Below, in pieces: positions 6,942 through 16,231 of a DNA stretch of 64,000 nucleotides (its first letter is position 1; each line of letters begins with the position of its first letter). The position numbers and the translations under genes were made by a program. The DNA lies in assembly GCA_052035735.1 (NCBI GenBank), contig JBPOHI010000016.1:43878-107877 (forward strand), in the 5' to 3' direction. A model generated the notes under the pieces. It was not told where the DNA came from. It was given only the letters and a program-made list of their open reading frames with translations, and ran no database searches. The stretch comes from JAGPDF01 sp052035735. Lineage in GTDB: Bacteria; Acidobacteriota; Thermoanaerobaculia; Multivoradales; JAGPDF01.

Positions 6942-8873
6942 GTGGCCTTGTCGAGCGCCGGCGCCGAGACGATCTACCGCGAGCGGGCTGCTGCCGCCAC
7001 CGCCGCCGAACGGCGGGCGGCCTCCCTGTCGCTGCGCATCTCCTGGGCGCGCTTCGCGGCCTTCCTCCTGCTCGTCGTGGGCGGCGGCTTCGGCGTGGCC
7101 GGCCTGGGAACCGGCCGAACCCTGAGCTGGATTGTCGCGGCTGCCGGCCTGGTCGCGCTCGCCGGTTTCATCTCGTGGCACGAGCGGGTGATCGGGCGCG
7201 AGCGGGCTTTCGCGGCCCGGCGGATCGTCAACGAGCGCGCCCTCGCCCGGTTCGAGCGCCGCTTCGAAGCGCTGCCCGTGCTGCCCTTTCCCGACTCCGC
7301 CGTGGCTTCGGCGACCGCCAGGGATCTCAATCTCTTCGGCTCCACCTCGGTAGCGCAGTGGCTCGGGGCGGTCGCGACGCCGTCGGGCCGCGAGACGCTG
7401 GCGGCCTGGCTTCTGGGAAACAGAGGCTCGGCTAGGGGGGTCGTCGAGCGCCAGGGCGCCGTCGGCGAGCTTGCGCAGCAGCTCGAATTCAGGCAGGAGC
7501 TGGAGGTTGCCGCGATGCCGCTCGCGGCGACCTCGGCCGCGACCGCCCGCTTCGTCGAGTGGGCCTCGGGAACGCCGTTCGCCGAAGCTCATCCCCGCCT
7601 GCGCCTCGCGGGGAGGATCTCGGCGCTCGCCAGTCTGGTCTCGTTTCTCGTCGCCCTGGCCGGTCTCGCGCCGATCCACCTCTGGCTGTTCGTCCTGGTC
7701 GCGAACTACACCTGGACCTGGGCGGTGAAGAGCGCACTCGCAGGGGAGATGGAACGGCTTTCGGCGCGCGAGGGGGCGTTCTCGGGCTACGCCGATCTGC
7801 TGCGGCTGATCGCCAGCCGCGAGTTCGACGCGCCGGGCCTGGTCGCGATCCACTCCCGGCTCGGCGCTTCCGGTCTCGATGCGGCGGCCGAGCTCGCCCG
7901 CCTGCACCGCCTGTCGGAGCTCTCCGACGTCCGCCATTCGAGCGTGCACACGCTGCTGCAGGCGGCGATGGCCTGGGACCTCCTGCTCCTCGAGCGGGTG
8001 GCGGCCTGGCAGCGGCGCGCCGGACGCTTCGCCGGCGAGTGGCTGGCAGCGGCAGGCGAGCTCGAAGTGCTCGCGGCGTTCGCCGGGGTGCGGTTCGACC
8101 ATCCTGCCTGGGCCTTCGCCGAGATCGACCCGTCGGCCGTGAGGCTCCGCGCGCTCGACCTCGGGCACCCGTTGCTCACCGACGCCGCGCGCGTCGGCAA
8201 CGATCTCGAAGTCGGTCCCGCTGGCAAGCTGCTGCTCGTCACCGGTTCCAACATGTCGGGCAAGAGCACGCTGCTGAGGGCGATCGGCGTCAACGCGCTC
8301 CTCGCCCAGGCAGGGGCGCCGGTCTGCGCGCGGCAGCTCAGCATGCCGCCGCTCGCAGTCGAGACCAGCGGACGGATCGACGACTCGCTCGCCGAAGGGG
8401 TGTCGTTCTTCCTTGCCGAGCTCCAGCGTCTGCAAGCGATCGTCGCTGCGGCGTCAGCCGCTCTCGGTTCGGGCGCCCCGCGGGTCCTCTTCCTGCTCGA
8501 CGAGATCCTGCGCGGCACCAACAGCGAGGAGCGCCGGGTCGCGGTGGCGAGGATCGTCGAGCGCCTCCTCGCCTCCGGGGCGATCGGCGCGGTGTCGACG
8601 CACGACCTCGAGATCGCGCGCGTCCCGGAGCTCGCCCCGCACCTGATCAACGTCCACTTCCGCGAAACGCTTTCCGCGGGGCCGGAGGGCCCAGGGATGA
8701 CCTTCGACTACCGGCTGCGCGACGGGCTCGCCACGACCACGAACGCCCTCGTGCTGCTGCGCCTCGTCGGCCTCGACGGCCCACCCGTCGGGCCGGGGAA
8801 GCCGCTGCCGGCCGCGCGTACAATCCCATCCGCAGACCACCGCGCGCCGCACTCAGATAGGAGCGAGCCATGA
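6942..8873 (+). CDS. membrane-anchored MutS-family ATPase lacking the mismatch-recognition domain
   Basis: A 643-residue protein with the MutS ATPase domain at its C-terminus: Walker A GSNMSGKST at about residues 435-443, the following helix LLRAIGVNALLAQAGAPVCA, Walker B FLLDEILRGTNSEER with D520 and E521, and an STHD switch. Before it lie an all-helical lever/clamp-like region and two hydrophobic pairs, about residues 33-80 and 225-265, that should span the membrane. Canonical MutS domain I, with its Phe-x-Glu mismatch-reading motif, is absent and the protein is shorter than the 800-900 residues of MutS. It is therefore unlikely to be the replication mismatch sensor. The start is a GTG at 6942 and the stop overlaps the hemerythrin ATG (ATGA). 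Confidence 0.85.
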   Translation: MALSSAGAETIYRERAAAATAAERRAASLSLRISWARFAAFLLLVVGGGFGVAGLGTGRTLSWIVAAAGLVALAGFISWHERVIGRERAFAARRIVNERALARFERRFEALPVLPFPDSAVASATARDLNLFGSTSVAQWLGAVATPSGRETLAAWLLGNRGSARGVVERQGAVGELAQQLEFRQELEVAAMPLAATSAATARFVEWASGTPFAEAHPRLRLAGRISALASLVSFLVALAGLAPIHLWLFVLVANYTWTWAVKSALAGEMERLSAREGAFSGYADLLRLIASREFDAPGLVAIHSRLGASGLDAAAELARLHRLSELSDVRHSSVHTLLQAAMAWDLLLLERVAAWQRRAGRFAGEWLAAAGELEVLAAFAGVRFDHPAWAFAEIDPSAVRLRALDLGHPLLTDAARVGNDLEVGPAGKLLLVTGSNMSGKSTLLRAIGVNALLAQAGAPVCARQLSMPPLAVETSGRIDDSLAEGVSFFLAELQRLQAIVAAASAALGSGAPRVLFLLDEILRGTNSEERRVAVARIVERLLASGAIGAVSTHDLEIARVPELAPHLINVHFRETLSAGPEGPGMTFDYRLRDGLATTTNALVLLRLVGLDGPPVGPGKPLPAARTIPSADHRAPHSDRSEP

Positions 8874-9286
8874 GCATCGGCAAGATGGACGAGCACGCAG
8901 CGGCCGGGATCGACGGGATGGACCGCGAGCATGCGGTCGAAATCCAGATGGTGCACGCGCTGCAGGCGGCGCTGGTCGAGGGCGATCGAGCCAAGGTCAT
9001 CGTGCTCATGGACCAGCTGGAGATCTTCGCCAACGCGCACTTCATGGCCGAGCAGCACCTCATGCGTTTGCACGCCTACCCGGGCTTCGAGTCGCACGAG
9101 ATCGAGCACGACCGGCTGATCGCCGAGCTGCGCGAGCTCTCGACCCGGATCCTCGCGCACCCCGACACCGGCAGCCAGGCGGAGGTCGAAGCCCTCGAAC
9201 GCTGGCTGATGATTCACATCCGCACCGAGGACGAGGCCCTCGCGGCCTTCCTCAACCGCACCGCGGGCAGCGGCGAGCCAGCCTGA
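8870..9286 (+). CDS. bacteriohemerythrin
   Basis: A 138-residue four-helix hemerythrin-like protein that should bind a di-iron centre and O2. The expected ligands are visible: GIDGMDREHAVEIQM (first His), an ANAHFMAEQHLMR motif (His, Glu, His), an HEIEHDRLI motif, and LMIHIRTEDEAL at the end, supplying His and Asp. Size agrees with single-domain bacterial hemerythrins. The start codon overlaps the stop of the MutS-like gene by four bases, so the two are translationally coupled, an unexpected pairing. The protein may sense or store oxygen or handle iron or nitric oxide; which of these cannot be told from sequence. Confidence 0.9.
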   Translation: MSIGKMDEHAAAGIDGMDREHAVEIQMVHALQAALVEGDRAKVIVLMDQLEIFANAHFMAEQHLMRLHAYPGFESHEIEHDRLIAELRELSTRILAHPDTGSQAEVEALERWLMIHIRTEDEALAAFLNRTAGSGEPA

Positions 9287-9327
9287 CCTGAAGCCGTCGC
9301 GCAAGCGACCCGCAAACGTCTCCGGAC

Positions 9328-11085
9328 CTAGGGTACCGACACCGTCCAGGCGGCGGTCGTTCCCGCTTCGAATCCGTCCGCGAACAGCGCGGTTCCGGGC
9401 GCTCGACGACCGGGGAAGATCGCCAGGCGCAACAGCGGACTGACCGCGTAGCCGCCCGCCGCCGCTGCATCAGCGACGTACCAGCGTCCGAACCAGCTCG
9501 AGCCGTAGAGCGCAATGTCCGAAGGGATCGGCACGCTCACCGAACCCCAGCCGCCAGTGGCGCCGCTGCCCGACAGGGTGACCTCTTCGCGCGCCAGCGC
9601 CGCCGAAGGCGGCGGCGTGAGGCCGGGATCGGCGTCGTCGATCGCCAGCACGGCGGTGGCGCCGCCGAGAGCGCCCCAGACACCGATCGTGCATCCGGGG
9701 CTGCCGGCGAACGGCGGTTCGAGCGCGACGACCTGCGGCTCGAGCCCGCCGCCGCCGACGATGCCGCTGCCTTCGACGTAGGGCACGCGGTCCGACTCCG
9801 TGAAGAGACGCGGCCGGTCGAAGGGCGCGGTCTCGGCAGCCGCGCGCGGATCGGTCAGCGGCCGGGTCATGAAGGCCAGGAGCGCCGCCTTCTCTTGCAC
9901 CGTCATGTTGAGCGGAACGATCAGCGGGTTCTTGTTCGGCGCCGCGAAGTCGCCGCCGCGATCGTAGAAATCGATGACCTCCGCGAGCGTCGCAATCTCG
10001 CCGTTGTGCATGTACGGCGGGCGCAGCGCGATGTTGCGCAGGGTCGGTGTCCGCATCGCTCCGCGATCGATGTTGTTGCCGGTCTCGGCAAATCGTCCGA
10101 GATCCTCTTGCACGGGTCGGACACCGGTGTAGAAGAACGCGTCGTTCGAGAACACCGGGCCGCCATGGCAGACCGCGCAGTTGCGGTTGATGAAGACGCC
10201 ACGTCCCTGCTGCTCGAGCTGGGTGAGCGGCGCGCCGCCACCGGCCTCGATGTCCCAGGGCGTCTGGTTCGAAACCAACGTGCGCTCGTAGGTCGCGATC
10301 GCCATGCCGATCCGCGAGGCGGTGATCTCCGGCGTTCCAAAGGCGAGCGCGAACAGCTCCGGGTAGGTTCGGCCACCGATGCCGTCGTTCAACTCGGCCG
10401 GTAGATCCTCGGCCAGCGCGAGCGGAGCGGAGGCCAGGAGTCGCTCCACGACTTCGCTCCACTCGCGACCGGTGTGGCCCATCTCGGTGGAGTTCACGAT
10501 CGGCGCGAGCGCCTGGGTCTCGAGCGCGGCCCCGGCCGCCAGCACGACCGCCGAGGTTACAGGATCGACGAACTGGCCTCCGGCCCGCCCGTCCCAGAAA
10601 AGGCTCGGAGCGTATCCGGCTTCGCTCGCCGGGCGCGCCCGGCGGCCGGTCGCCTGCTCCAGGATGCCAAAGTCCTCGTGGGCCACGTAGGTGCCATCGG
10701 CCGCGCTCTGCGGCACCCCGGGCGAACCGAGGACGTCATCGGGCGTCTCGAAGATGCCATCGGCCCCGGGATGGAGCGCCAGCGGGCTCGTGGCGGTACG
10801 CGGGTCGGAGGCGCCCGCCGCCGGGAGGTGACAGGTCCCGCAGGCGACCGTGCGCGTCGACGACAGCTGCTCGTCCCAGAAGAGGGCCTTGCCGAGAAGC
10901 GTCTTCTCCGCTGTCACCGGGTTGCCGGCCGGGGCTGGAGGCGGCTGCAGAGGACCCGGAGGGGGAGGAGGAGGCGGGGGTCCCTGCGCGGCGACCGGAA
11001 CCGCCGACGCGGCGAACAGCAGGAGCAGGACGAGAGCCTGCGCGGGGGATCTGCGGCAGAACAGGCGCGGCGATCGCAGGTTCAT
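9328..11085 (-). CDS. di-heme cytochrome c peroxidase family protein, secreted
   Basis: A 585-residue exported protein with a signal peptide (about residues 1-34, ending VPVAAQ) and a proline-rich linker at 35-52. The di-heme peroxidase (CCP/MauG-like) core has heme-binding CGTCH at 82-86 and CAVCH at 303-307, LFWDGRAG and NSTEMGHTG motifs typical of the family, and RTPTLRNIALRPPYMHNG around 345-362, which supplies the distal Met ligand. About 155 residues follow the core, ending in ALFADGFEAGTTAAWTVSVP, a tail type I recognise from other secreted proteins of such bacteria. Expected role is periplasmic peroxide reduction or redox modification. The start has GGGAGAAAG upstream; the gene is divergent from the phosphatase lipoprotein. 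Confidence 0.88.
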   Translation of the reverse strand: MNLRSPRLFCRRSPAQALVLLLLFAASAVPVAAQGPPPPPPPPGPLQPPPAPAGNPVTAEKTLLGKALFWDEQLSSTRTVACGTCHLPAAGASDPRTATSPLALHPGADGIFETPDDVLGSPGVPQSAADGTYVAHEDFGILEQATGRRARPASEAGYAPSLFWDGRAGGQFVDPVTSAVVLAAGAALETQALAPIVNSTEMGHTGREWSEVVERLLASAPLALAEDLPAELNDGIGGRTYPELFALAFGTPEITASRIGMAIATYERTLVSNQTPWDIEAGGGAPLTQLEQQGRGVFINRNCAVCHGGPVFSNDAFFYTGVRPVQEDLGRFAETGNNIDRGAMRTPTLRNIALRPPYMHNGEIATLAEVIDFYDRGGDFAAPNKNPLIVPLNMTVQEKAALLAFMTRPLTDPRAAAETAPFDRPRLFTESDRVPYVEGSGIVGGGGLEPQVVALEPPFAGSPGCTIGVWGALGGATAVLAIDDADPGLTPPPSAALAREEVTLSGSGATGGWGSVSVPIPSDIALYGSSWFGRWYVADAAAAGGYAVSPLLRLAIFPGRRAPGTALFADGFEAGTTAAWTVSVP

Positions 11086-11229
11086 TCGACTTTCTCCCTG
11101 GGGCCAAGAAAAGACCGGCAGATGAAAACAGGTATCGGCGGCACTTGCTGGTCTCAACACGCGACGCGGCGATTTCCTGCGGGGTCTCCTTCGCGATGCC
11201 CGACTCGCTAAGATGGTCCCGGCCTCCCG

Positions 11230-13287
11230 ATGCATCGCCGAGCCTCCATCGCTCTTCCTCTCGCCGCTGGCCTGCTGCTCCTGGCCTGCGGCAAGGCTCC
11301 CTCCCCTCTCCAGGAGGATGCGGGCGGTGAGCCGGGATGGTCCCACGGGCCGCGCACGGTGGGCGAGCTGGCGGCGCGGGCGGCGGCCAAGCCGCCGATC
11401 CTCTTCATCGGCCTGGATGGCGCCGACTGGCGACAGCTCGAGCCACTCCTGGCGAGCGGCGCCATGCCGCACCTCGCGGCGCTCCGCGCAGCTTCGGCCT
11501 GGGGAGAGCTCGAGTCGGAGACGCCGGCGCTATCGCCGTTGCTTTGGACGTCGATGCTCACCGGAGTCTCGCCACTCGAGCACGGCATTCTCGACTTCAG
11601 CCGTTTCGCTCCCGGCAGCGGGCGGCGCGAGCCGATCGGCAGCGAAGACCGGCGCGCGCCGGCGATCTGGAACGCTCTCACCTGGGCCGGCAAGCGGGTC
11701 GCGCTGCTCGGACTCTGGGCGACGCATCCGGCGGAGCCGGTCGACGGCCTCGTGGTCTCCGATCGGCTGTTCGGCTTCCTGAACGTCGAGACCGAACCGC
11801 CTCCGGGCGCGATCTACCCGCCGGAGCGGGCAGCCTGGGCGCGCTCCAGGCTCGCCGCGGCCGAGGCGGCAACCGGGTATGCCGCACTGCGCGACTATCT
11901 GCCCCGGCTGTCAGAGGCAGAGTTCCAGCTGCGAAGTGGCGCTACGCGCGCCTACGACCACCCGGTCTCGGCGCTCCGCCGGATCCTGATCGAAACGCGC
12001 CTTTATGGCGGCATGGCGGAGGCGCTGCTCAGCGCCGACCCGACATCCTTGCCGGATTTCACGCTGGTCTATCTGCAAGGCACCGACTCGATCGGCCACG
12101 TTTTCGCACCGTTCGCTCCACCCCGTCTTCCGTCGATCCCGGAGGTGGAGTTCGAGCGCTACCGCGAGGTTCCCGAGCGCTACTTTCGCGAGGTCGATGC
12201 CTGGCTGGGCGGGCTGCTCGCCCTCGCCGATCGCTCCCGCTCCACCGTCGTGGTGGCTTCCGATCACGGTTTCCTCTGGCACGAAGGGCGGCCAGAGCGC
12301 TGGGCGAGCTCCGCCACCCAGACGGCGGCGCGCTGGCATCGCCGGCAGGGCATCTGGCTGGTAAGGGCAGCTGGCGTCGCTCCGGGGCTCTCCTCCGCCG
12401 GACGCCTTCGCCAGGTCTTCCCCACGCTCTTGACCCTCGCCGGGCTGCCACCCTCGACGACCGGAGAGCAACGACCTCTCGCCGGCCTGGCTCCGTCCGC
12501 CGCTCCGGCGTTCGACTACGGCGCGCTCTACCGCGAGCTCGCGTCGCGGAGGAGGCCGCCTTCGCCAGCCGGCGGTGGTGCGAGAGCGGATGACGGCGCG
12601 AATCTCGCTGCGCAGGAGGAGATCGCCAAGCTCCAGGCTCTGGGCTATCTCGGCGCGAACGAGGCCACGAAGGCCCCTGCCGCGCTCCTCGCGGCGGGCG
12701 GTCCCGACGCGACGCGCACCGCGAGCTCGTGGAACAACGCCGGCCTCGTTCTCCGCGCCGAGCATCGCGACGCCGAGGCGCGAGCGGCCTTCGAGCACGC
12801 GCTCGCGCTCGAGCCCGGCCTCGCGGCAGCGCAGTGGAACCTCTCCGAGCTCCTGTTCGCGGCGGGCGCGGCCGACGACCTCGAGCGCGCCGACGCGCTC
12901 CTGCTCGCGGCTCTCGCCGGCGGCTTGCCCGACGGCACCGAGCAGGTCCTCGACCGGTCCCGCGCGCACGAGCGCGCCGGGGCCCTCCCGCGCAGCCTGG
13001 CGCTGCTCGATCGCGCCCTCGGCCTCCGCCCCGAGGCCTCCGAGCTGTGGCTCTTCCGCGGGCGCTACCGCCTGCAGAGCGGCGACTGCGCGCGCGCGCT
13101 CGCCGACCTCACCCGCGCCGGCGAGCTCGCGCCAGACAACTCCGACATCTTCGCGGCCACCGCACTGGCGCACCTCTGCGAAGGCGACCGCGCCTCGGCG
13201 CATGCGGCCTTGCGCCGTGCGGTCGAGCTCGCGCCGGACGAGCCGCGCCTGCGAGCGCTCCTCGCCGAGCTCGAAGGCTCACTCTGA
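11230..13287 (+). CDS. alkaline phosphatase superfamily/nucleotide pyrophosphatase-type lipoprotein with C-terminal TPR repeats
   Basis: A 685-residue predicted lipoprotein with lipobox LLLLAC at about residues 16-21. The body is of the type I phosphodiesterase/nucleotide pyrophosphatase fold: metal-site IGLDGADW near residue 60, candidate nucleophile threonine in SPLLWTSMLTG, YLQGTDSIGHVF (Asp and His) and VVASDHGF (Asp-His pair). From about residue 480 to the end there are TPR-like repeats with alternating Ala/Leu helices, such as NNAGLVLRAEHRDAEARAAF and YRLQSGDCARALADLTRA. This fused type is common in large-genome soil bacteria and probably hydrolyses a phosphodiester or transfers a phospho group at the cell surface; the substrate is unknown. 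It is a single gene with a divergent neighbour. Confidence 0.85.
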   Translation: MHRRASIALPLAAGLLLLACGKAPSPLQEDAGGEPGWSHGPRTVGELAARAAAKPPILFIGLDGADWRQLEPLLASGAMPHLAALRAASAWGELESETPALSPLLWTSMLTGVSPLEHGILDFSRFAPGSGRREPIGSEDRRAPAIWNALTWAGKRVALLGLWATHPAEPVDGLVVSDRLFGFLNVETEPPPGAIYPPERAAWARSRLAAAEAATGYAALRDYLPRLSEAEFQLRSGATRAYDHPVSALRRILIETRLYGGMAEALLSADPTSLPDFTLVYLQGTDSIGHVFAPFAPPRLPSIPEVEFERYREVPERYFREVDAWLGGLLALADRSRSTVVVASDHGFLWHEGRPERWASSATQTAARWHRRQGIWLVRAAGVAPGLSSAGRLRQVFPTLLTLAGLPPSTTGEQRPLAGLAPSAAPAFDYGALYRELASRRRPPSPAGGGARADDGANLAAQEEIAKLQALGYLGANEATKAPAALLAAGGPDATRTASSWNNAGLVLRAEHRDAEARAAFEHALALEPGLAAAQWNLSELLFAAGAADDLERADALLLAALAGGLPDGTEQVLDRSRAHERAGALPRSLALLDRALGLRPEASELWLFRGRYRLQSGDCARALADLTRAGELAPDNSDIFAATALAHLCEGDRASAHAALRRAVELAPDEPRLRALLAELEGSL

Positions 13288-13359
13288 CTCCCCCGATATC
13301 GGAGGCCCGCCGCAGCCGGCGATTCGCTGTCGGCGGCCCCTTGATACGCTTCGGGGACC

Positions 13360-14883
13360 ATGACCCTCCCCCGATTCGCCGCCACTTCTTACGAGTTCAC
13401 CGAATACGTCCCGGCGCGCAACTGGATCGGCGGCGCCTGGCGCGATGCGGCCGGAGATCCGCCTTCGCAGCCGGTGCCGAATCCGCGCTGGGGGCGGGCG
13501 ATGTCGAGTGTCTGCATGTCCGGCGCCGCCGACGTCGACGCGGCAGTCGCGGTGGCGCGCGCCGCGCAGCCGGCCTGGCGCGAGCTGCCGATTCGCGATC
13601 GGGCGCAGATCCTCTATCGCACGCGCGAGCTCATGTTGCGCGATCTCACCGAGCTCTCCTGGCTGGTGTCGCACGAGAACGGCAAGATCTACAGCGAGGC
13701 CGAGGCCGAAGTGTTGAAGGCGATCGAATGCCTCGAGTACGGCTGCTCGCTGCCGAATCTCGCCACCGGCAGCGAGCTCGAAGTCAGCCGCGGCGTCACC
13801 TGCGGCCTGACCTACGAGCCGCTGGGCATCGTCGCCGGCGTGGTGCCGTTCAACTTCCCTCTCATGGTTCCGATGTGGATGCTGCCGCAGGCGCTCGTCG
13901 GCGGGAACGCCTTCGTCCTGAAGCCCTCGGAGCGCGTGCCGCTGAGCACGATGCGCCTGGCGGAGATCTTCGCCGAGGCCGGCCTGCCGCCGGGGATCTT
14001 CTCGCTCGTCCAGGGCGGCAAGGAGGTGGTGGAAGCGCTCTGCGACCACCCCGGGGTCGCCGCCCTGGGCTTCGTCGGCTCGACCCGCGTGGCGCGGGCC
14101 GTCTACGCGCGGGCCTGTGCCGCCGGCAAGCGGGCCCTCTGTCTGGGCGGGGCGAAGAACCACCTCCTGCTCGTCCCCGACGCGGACCCCGAAGTGGCGG
14201 TCGAGAACATCGTCGCTTCGTTCACCGGCTGTGCCGGCCAGCGCTGCATGGCGGCGTCGGTGCTGCTCGCGGTCGGCGAGGCGGGCGACCTCGATCCGCT
14301 GCTCAAGCGCGTCGCGGCGCGCGCCGCGGCGATCCGCCTTGGCCCCGAAATGGGCCCGGTGACCACGGCGGCGGCGGTCGAGCGGCTGAATGGAGCGATC
14401 GCCAGGGCCGCCGAGTCCGGCGCACGCCTCCTCGTCGACGGCCGCGGACAGGTCCCGGAGTCGGCGGCCGCGAATGGCGAGTCCTCCGGCTGGTGGATCG
14501 GACCGACGATCCTGGACGGCGTCGCGCCGGGCTCCGAAGCCGCCTGCGAGGAGCTCTTCGGCCCGGTCCTCTCGATCGTGCGCGTGCCGACGCTCGAGGC
14601 CGCCTTGCGCATCGAGGGAGCCAATCCCTACGGCAACGCCGCCACCGTCTACACGACCTCCGGCGACGTCGCCCGCCGCGTCATGGCCTCCGCCGAGGCG
14701 GGGATGTGCGGCGTCAACGTCGGCGTGCCGGTGCCGCGCGAGCCGTTCGGCTTCGGCGGCTGGAACGACTCCTGTTTCGGCCACGGCAACATGACCGGCT
14801 GGGACGGTTTCCGCTTCTGGACGCGGCAGCGCAAGATCACCACCAAGTGGGCGCTGCAGCGCGACGCGAACTGGATGAGCTGA
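13360..14883 (+). CDS. mmsA: CoA-acylating methylmalonate-semialdehyde dehydrogenase
   Basis: A 507-residue aldehyde dehydrogenase of the CoA-acylating MmsA/IolA type, which turns methylmalonate or malonate semialdehyde into propionyl-CoA or acetyl-CoA. Typical signatures are NWIGGAW, GVVPFNFPLMVPMWMLPQAL, FVGSTRVARAVY and GAKNHLLLVPDAD, with catalytic cysteine in CAGQRCMAAS (about C296). The KNH in place of the glutamate-containing ELGGK motif of ordinary aldehyde dehydrogenases is diagnostic of the CoA-dependent type. The class III aminotransferase gene starts nine bases later, so the aminotransferase probably supplies the semialdehyde from beta-alanine or a related amino acid (inference). 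Confidence 0.93.
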   Translation: MTLPRFAATSYEFTEYVPARNWIGGAWRDAAGDPPSQPVPNPRWGRAMSSVCMSGAADVDAAVAVARAAQPAWRELPIRDRAQILYRTRELMLRDLTELSWLVSHENGKIYSEAEAEVLKAIECLEYGCSLPNLATGSELEVSRGVTCGLTYEPLGIVAGVVPFNFPLMVPMWMLPQALVGGNAFVLKPSERVPLSTMRLAEIFAEAGLPPGIFSLVQGGKEVVEALCDHPGVAALGFVGSTRVARAVYARACAAGKRALCLGGAKNHLLLVPDADPEVAVENIVASFTGCAGQRCMAASVLLAVGEAGDLDPLLKRVAARAAAIRLGPEMGPVTTAAAVERLNGAIARAAESGARLLVDGRGQVPESAAANGESSGWWIGPTILDGVAPGSEAACEELFGPVLSIVRVPTLEAALRIEGANPYGNAATVYTTSGDVARRVMASAEAGMCGVNVGVPVPREPFGFGGWNDSCFGHGNMTGWDGFRFWTRQRKITTKWALQRDANWMS

Positions 14884-14891
14884 GGAGATCC

Positions 14892-16211
14892 ATGGACGGC
14901 CAAGAGATCGTCGACCTCTGTCTGAAGCACACGATGTACTCCTGGTCCGCGACCGGCGCGGTCCAGCCGCTGCCGATCGTGCGCGCGGAAGGCATCTACA
15001 TGTACACCGCCTCCGGCCAGCGCATTCTCGACTTCAACAGCCAGTTGATGAGCGTGCACATCGGCCACAGCCACCCGAAGGTGGTCGCGGCGATGAAGCA
15101 GGCCTGCGACGGGCTGCTCTTCGCCCACCCGGGAACCGCGACCGAGCCGCGCGCCCGCCTCTCGCGGCGCCTGGCGGAGCTCACTCCGGGCGACCTCGAC
15201 GTCTTCTTCTACACCCTCGGCGGGGCCGAGGCGAACGAGAACGCCATCCGCGCCGCCAAGGCGTTCACCGGCCGGCAGAAGATCCTGTCGCGCTATCGCA
15301 GCTACCACGGCGGTACCAACGCCACGCTGCAGCTCACCGGCGATCCGCGCCGCTGGGCGAACGAGCCCGGCATGCCGGGCGTCGTCCGGGTGATGGATCC
15401 GTGGCCCTACAAGTACTCGTTCGGCGACGATCCGGCGTCGATCACCCGCAACAACCTGACCTACCTCGAAGAGGTCATCGACTACGAAGGGCCGCACACC
15501 ATCGCGGCGATGATCGTCGAGTCCGTCACCGGCACCAACGGCATTCTCATTCCGCCGCCCGGCTACATGCAGGGCCTGCAGGAGCTCCTCTCGCGGCACG
15601 GCATCCTGCTGATCTGCGACGAGGTGATGGCCGGCCTCGGACGCACCGGCAAGCTCTTCGCGTTCGAGCACGAGGGCGTCCAGCCCGACATCGTGACGAT
15701 GGCGAAAGGCCTCACTTCTTCGTACGTGCCGCTCGGTGCCATGGCGGTCTCGACTCCGATCGCCGACCATTTCCGCAAGAACGTCTTCTACGGCGGCCTG
15801 ACCTACAACGCGCACCCGTTCTGCCTCGCCGTCGCCGAGGCGGTGCTCGACGTGCTGGTCGGAGAGGGCATGGTCGAGAACGCCGCGCGGCTGGAACCGG
15901 TCATGCGCGACGAGATGGAGAGCCTCGCGCGCCGCCATCCGTCGGTGCTGGCGCACCGCAACCTGGGCCTCTTCGGCATCGTCGAGCTGCGCAAGGACGC
16001 CCGGGGCACCCCGCTCGCGCCCTACAACGGCAGCCATCCGGCGATGGCGAGGTTCAACCGCGCGCTGCTCGACGACGGCCTCTACACCATCTGCCGCTGG
16101 AACAACTTCATGACCAACCCGCCGCTCTGCATCACCGAGGCCGAGTTGCGCGACGGTTTCGCCATCCTCGACCGCCACCTCCACCTGATCGACGAGGTCT
16201 TCGAAGGATGA
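14892..16211 (+). CDS. class III aminotransferase (omega-amino acid:pyruvate/2-oxoglutarate type)
   Basis: A 439-residue PLP enzyme of the class III family (GABA, beta-alanine, taurine transaminases). It starts MDGQEIVDLCLKHTMYSWS and shows VHIGHSHPKVVAAMKQAC, FFYTLGGAEANENAIRAAK (cofactor phosphate loop), LLICDEVMAGLGRTGKLFAFEH with the PLP-ring Asp, and VTMAKGLTSSYVPLGAM with the Schiff-base lysine at about K272. GGAG precedes the ATG. Its position nine bases after the semialdehyde dehydrogenase gene indicates a two-step route that deaminates an omega-amino acid and oxidises the product. The exact donor (beta-alanine, GABA or taurine) cannot be decided. Confidence 0.9.
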   Translation: MDGQEIVDLCLKHTMYSWSATGAVQPLPIVRAEGIYMYTASGQRILDFNSQLMSVHIGHSHPKVVAAMKQACDGLLFAHPGTATEPRARLSRRLAELTPGDLDVFFYTLGGAEANENAIRAAKAFTGRQKILSRYRSYHGGTNATLQLTGDPRRWANEPGMPGVVRVMDPWPYKYSFGDDPASITRNNLTYLEEVIDYEGPHTIAAMIVESVTGTNGILIPPPGYMQGLQELLSRHGILLICDEVMAGLGRTGKLFAFEHEGVQPDIVTMAKGLTSSYVPLGAMAVSTPIADHFRKNVFYGGLTYNAHPFCLAVAEAVLDVLVGEGMVENAARLEPVMRDEMESLARRHPSVLAHRNLGLFGIVELRKDARGTPLAPYNGSHPAMARFNRALLDDGLYTICRWNNFMTNPPLCITEAELRDGFAILDRHLHLIDEVFEG

Positions 16212-16231
16212 CTCCGGTGCAGAGGGCCCGG

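Noticed and set aside
12729..14891. Long reading frame ahead of the class III aminotransferase
   Set aside because: It overlaps the phosphatase-TPR and semialdehyde dehydrogenase genes in another frame and is Arg-rich; the aminotransferase starts at 14892 with a ribosome-binding site.
15401..16207. Extension of the propeller protein frame upstream
   Set aside because: This part is an out-of-frame reading of the aminotransferase gene; the signal peptide begins only after 16208.
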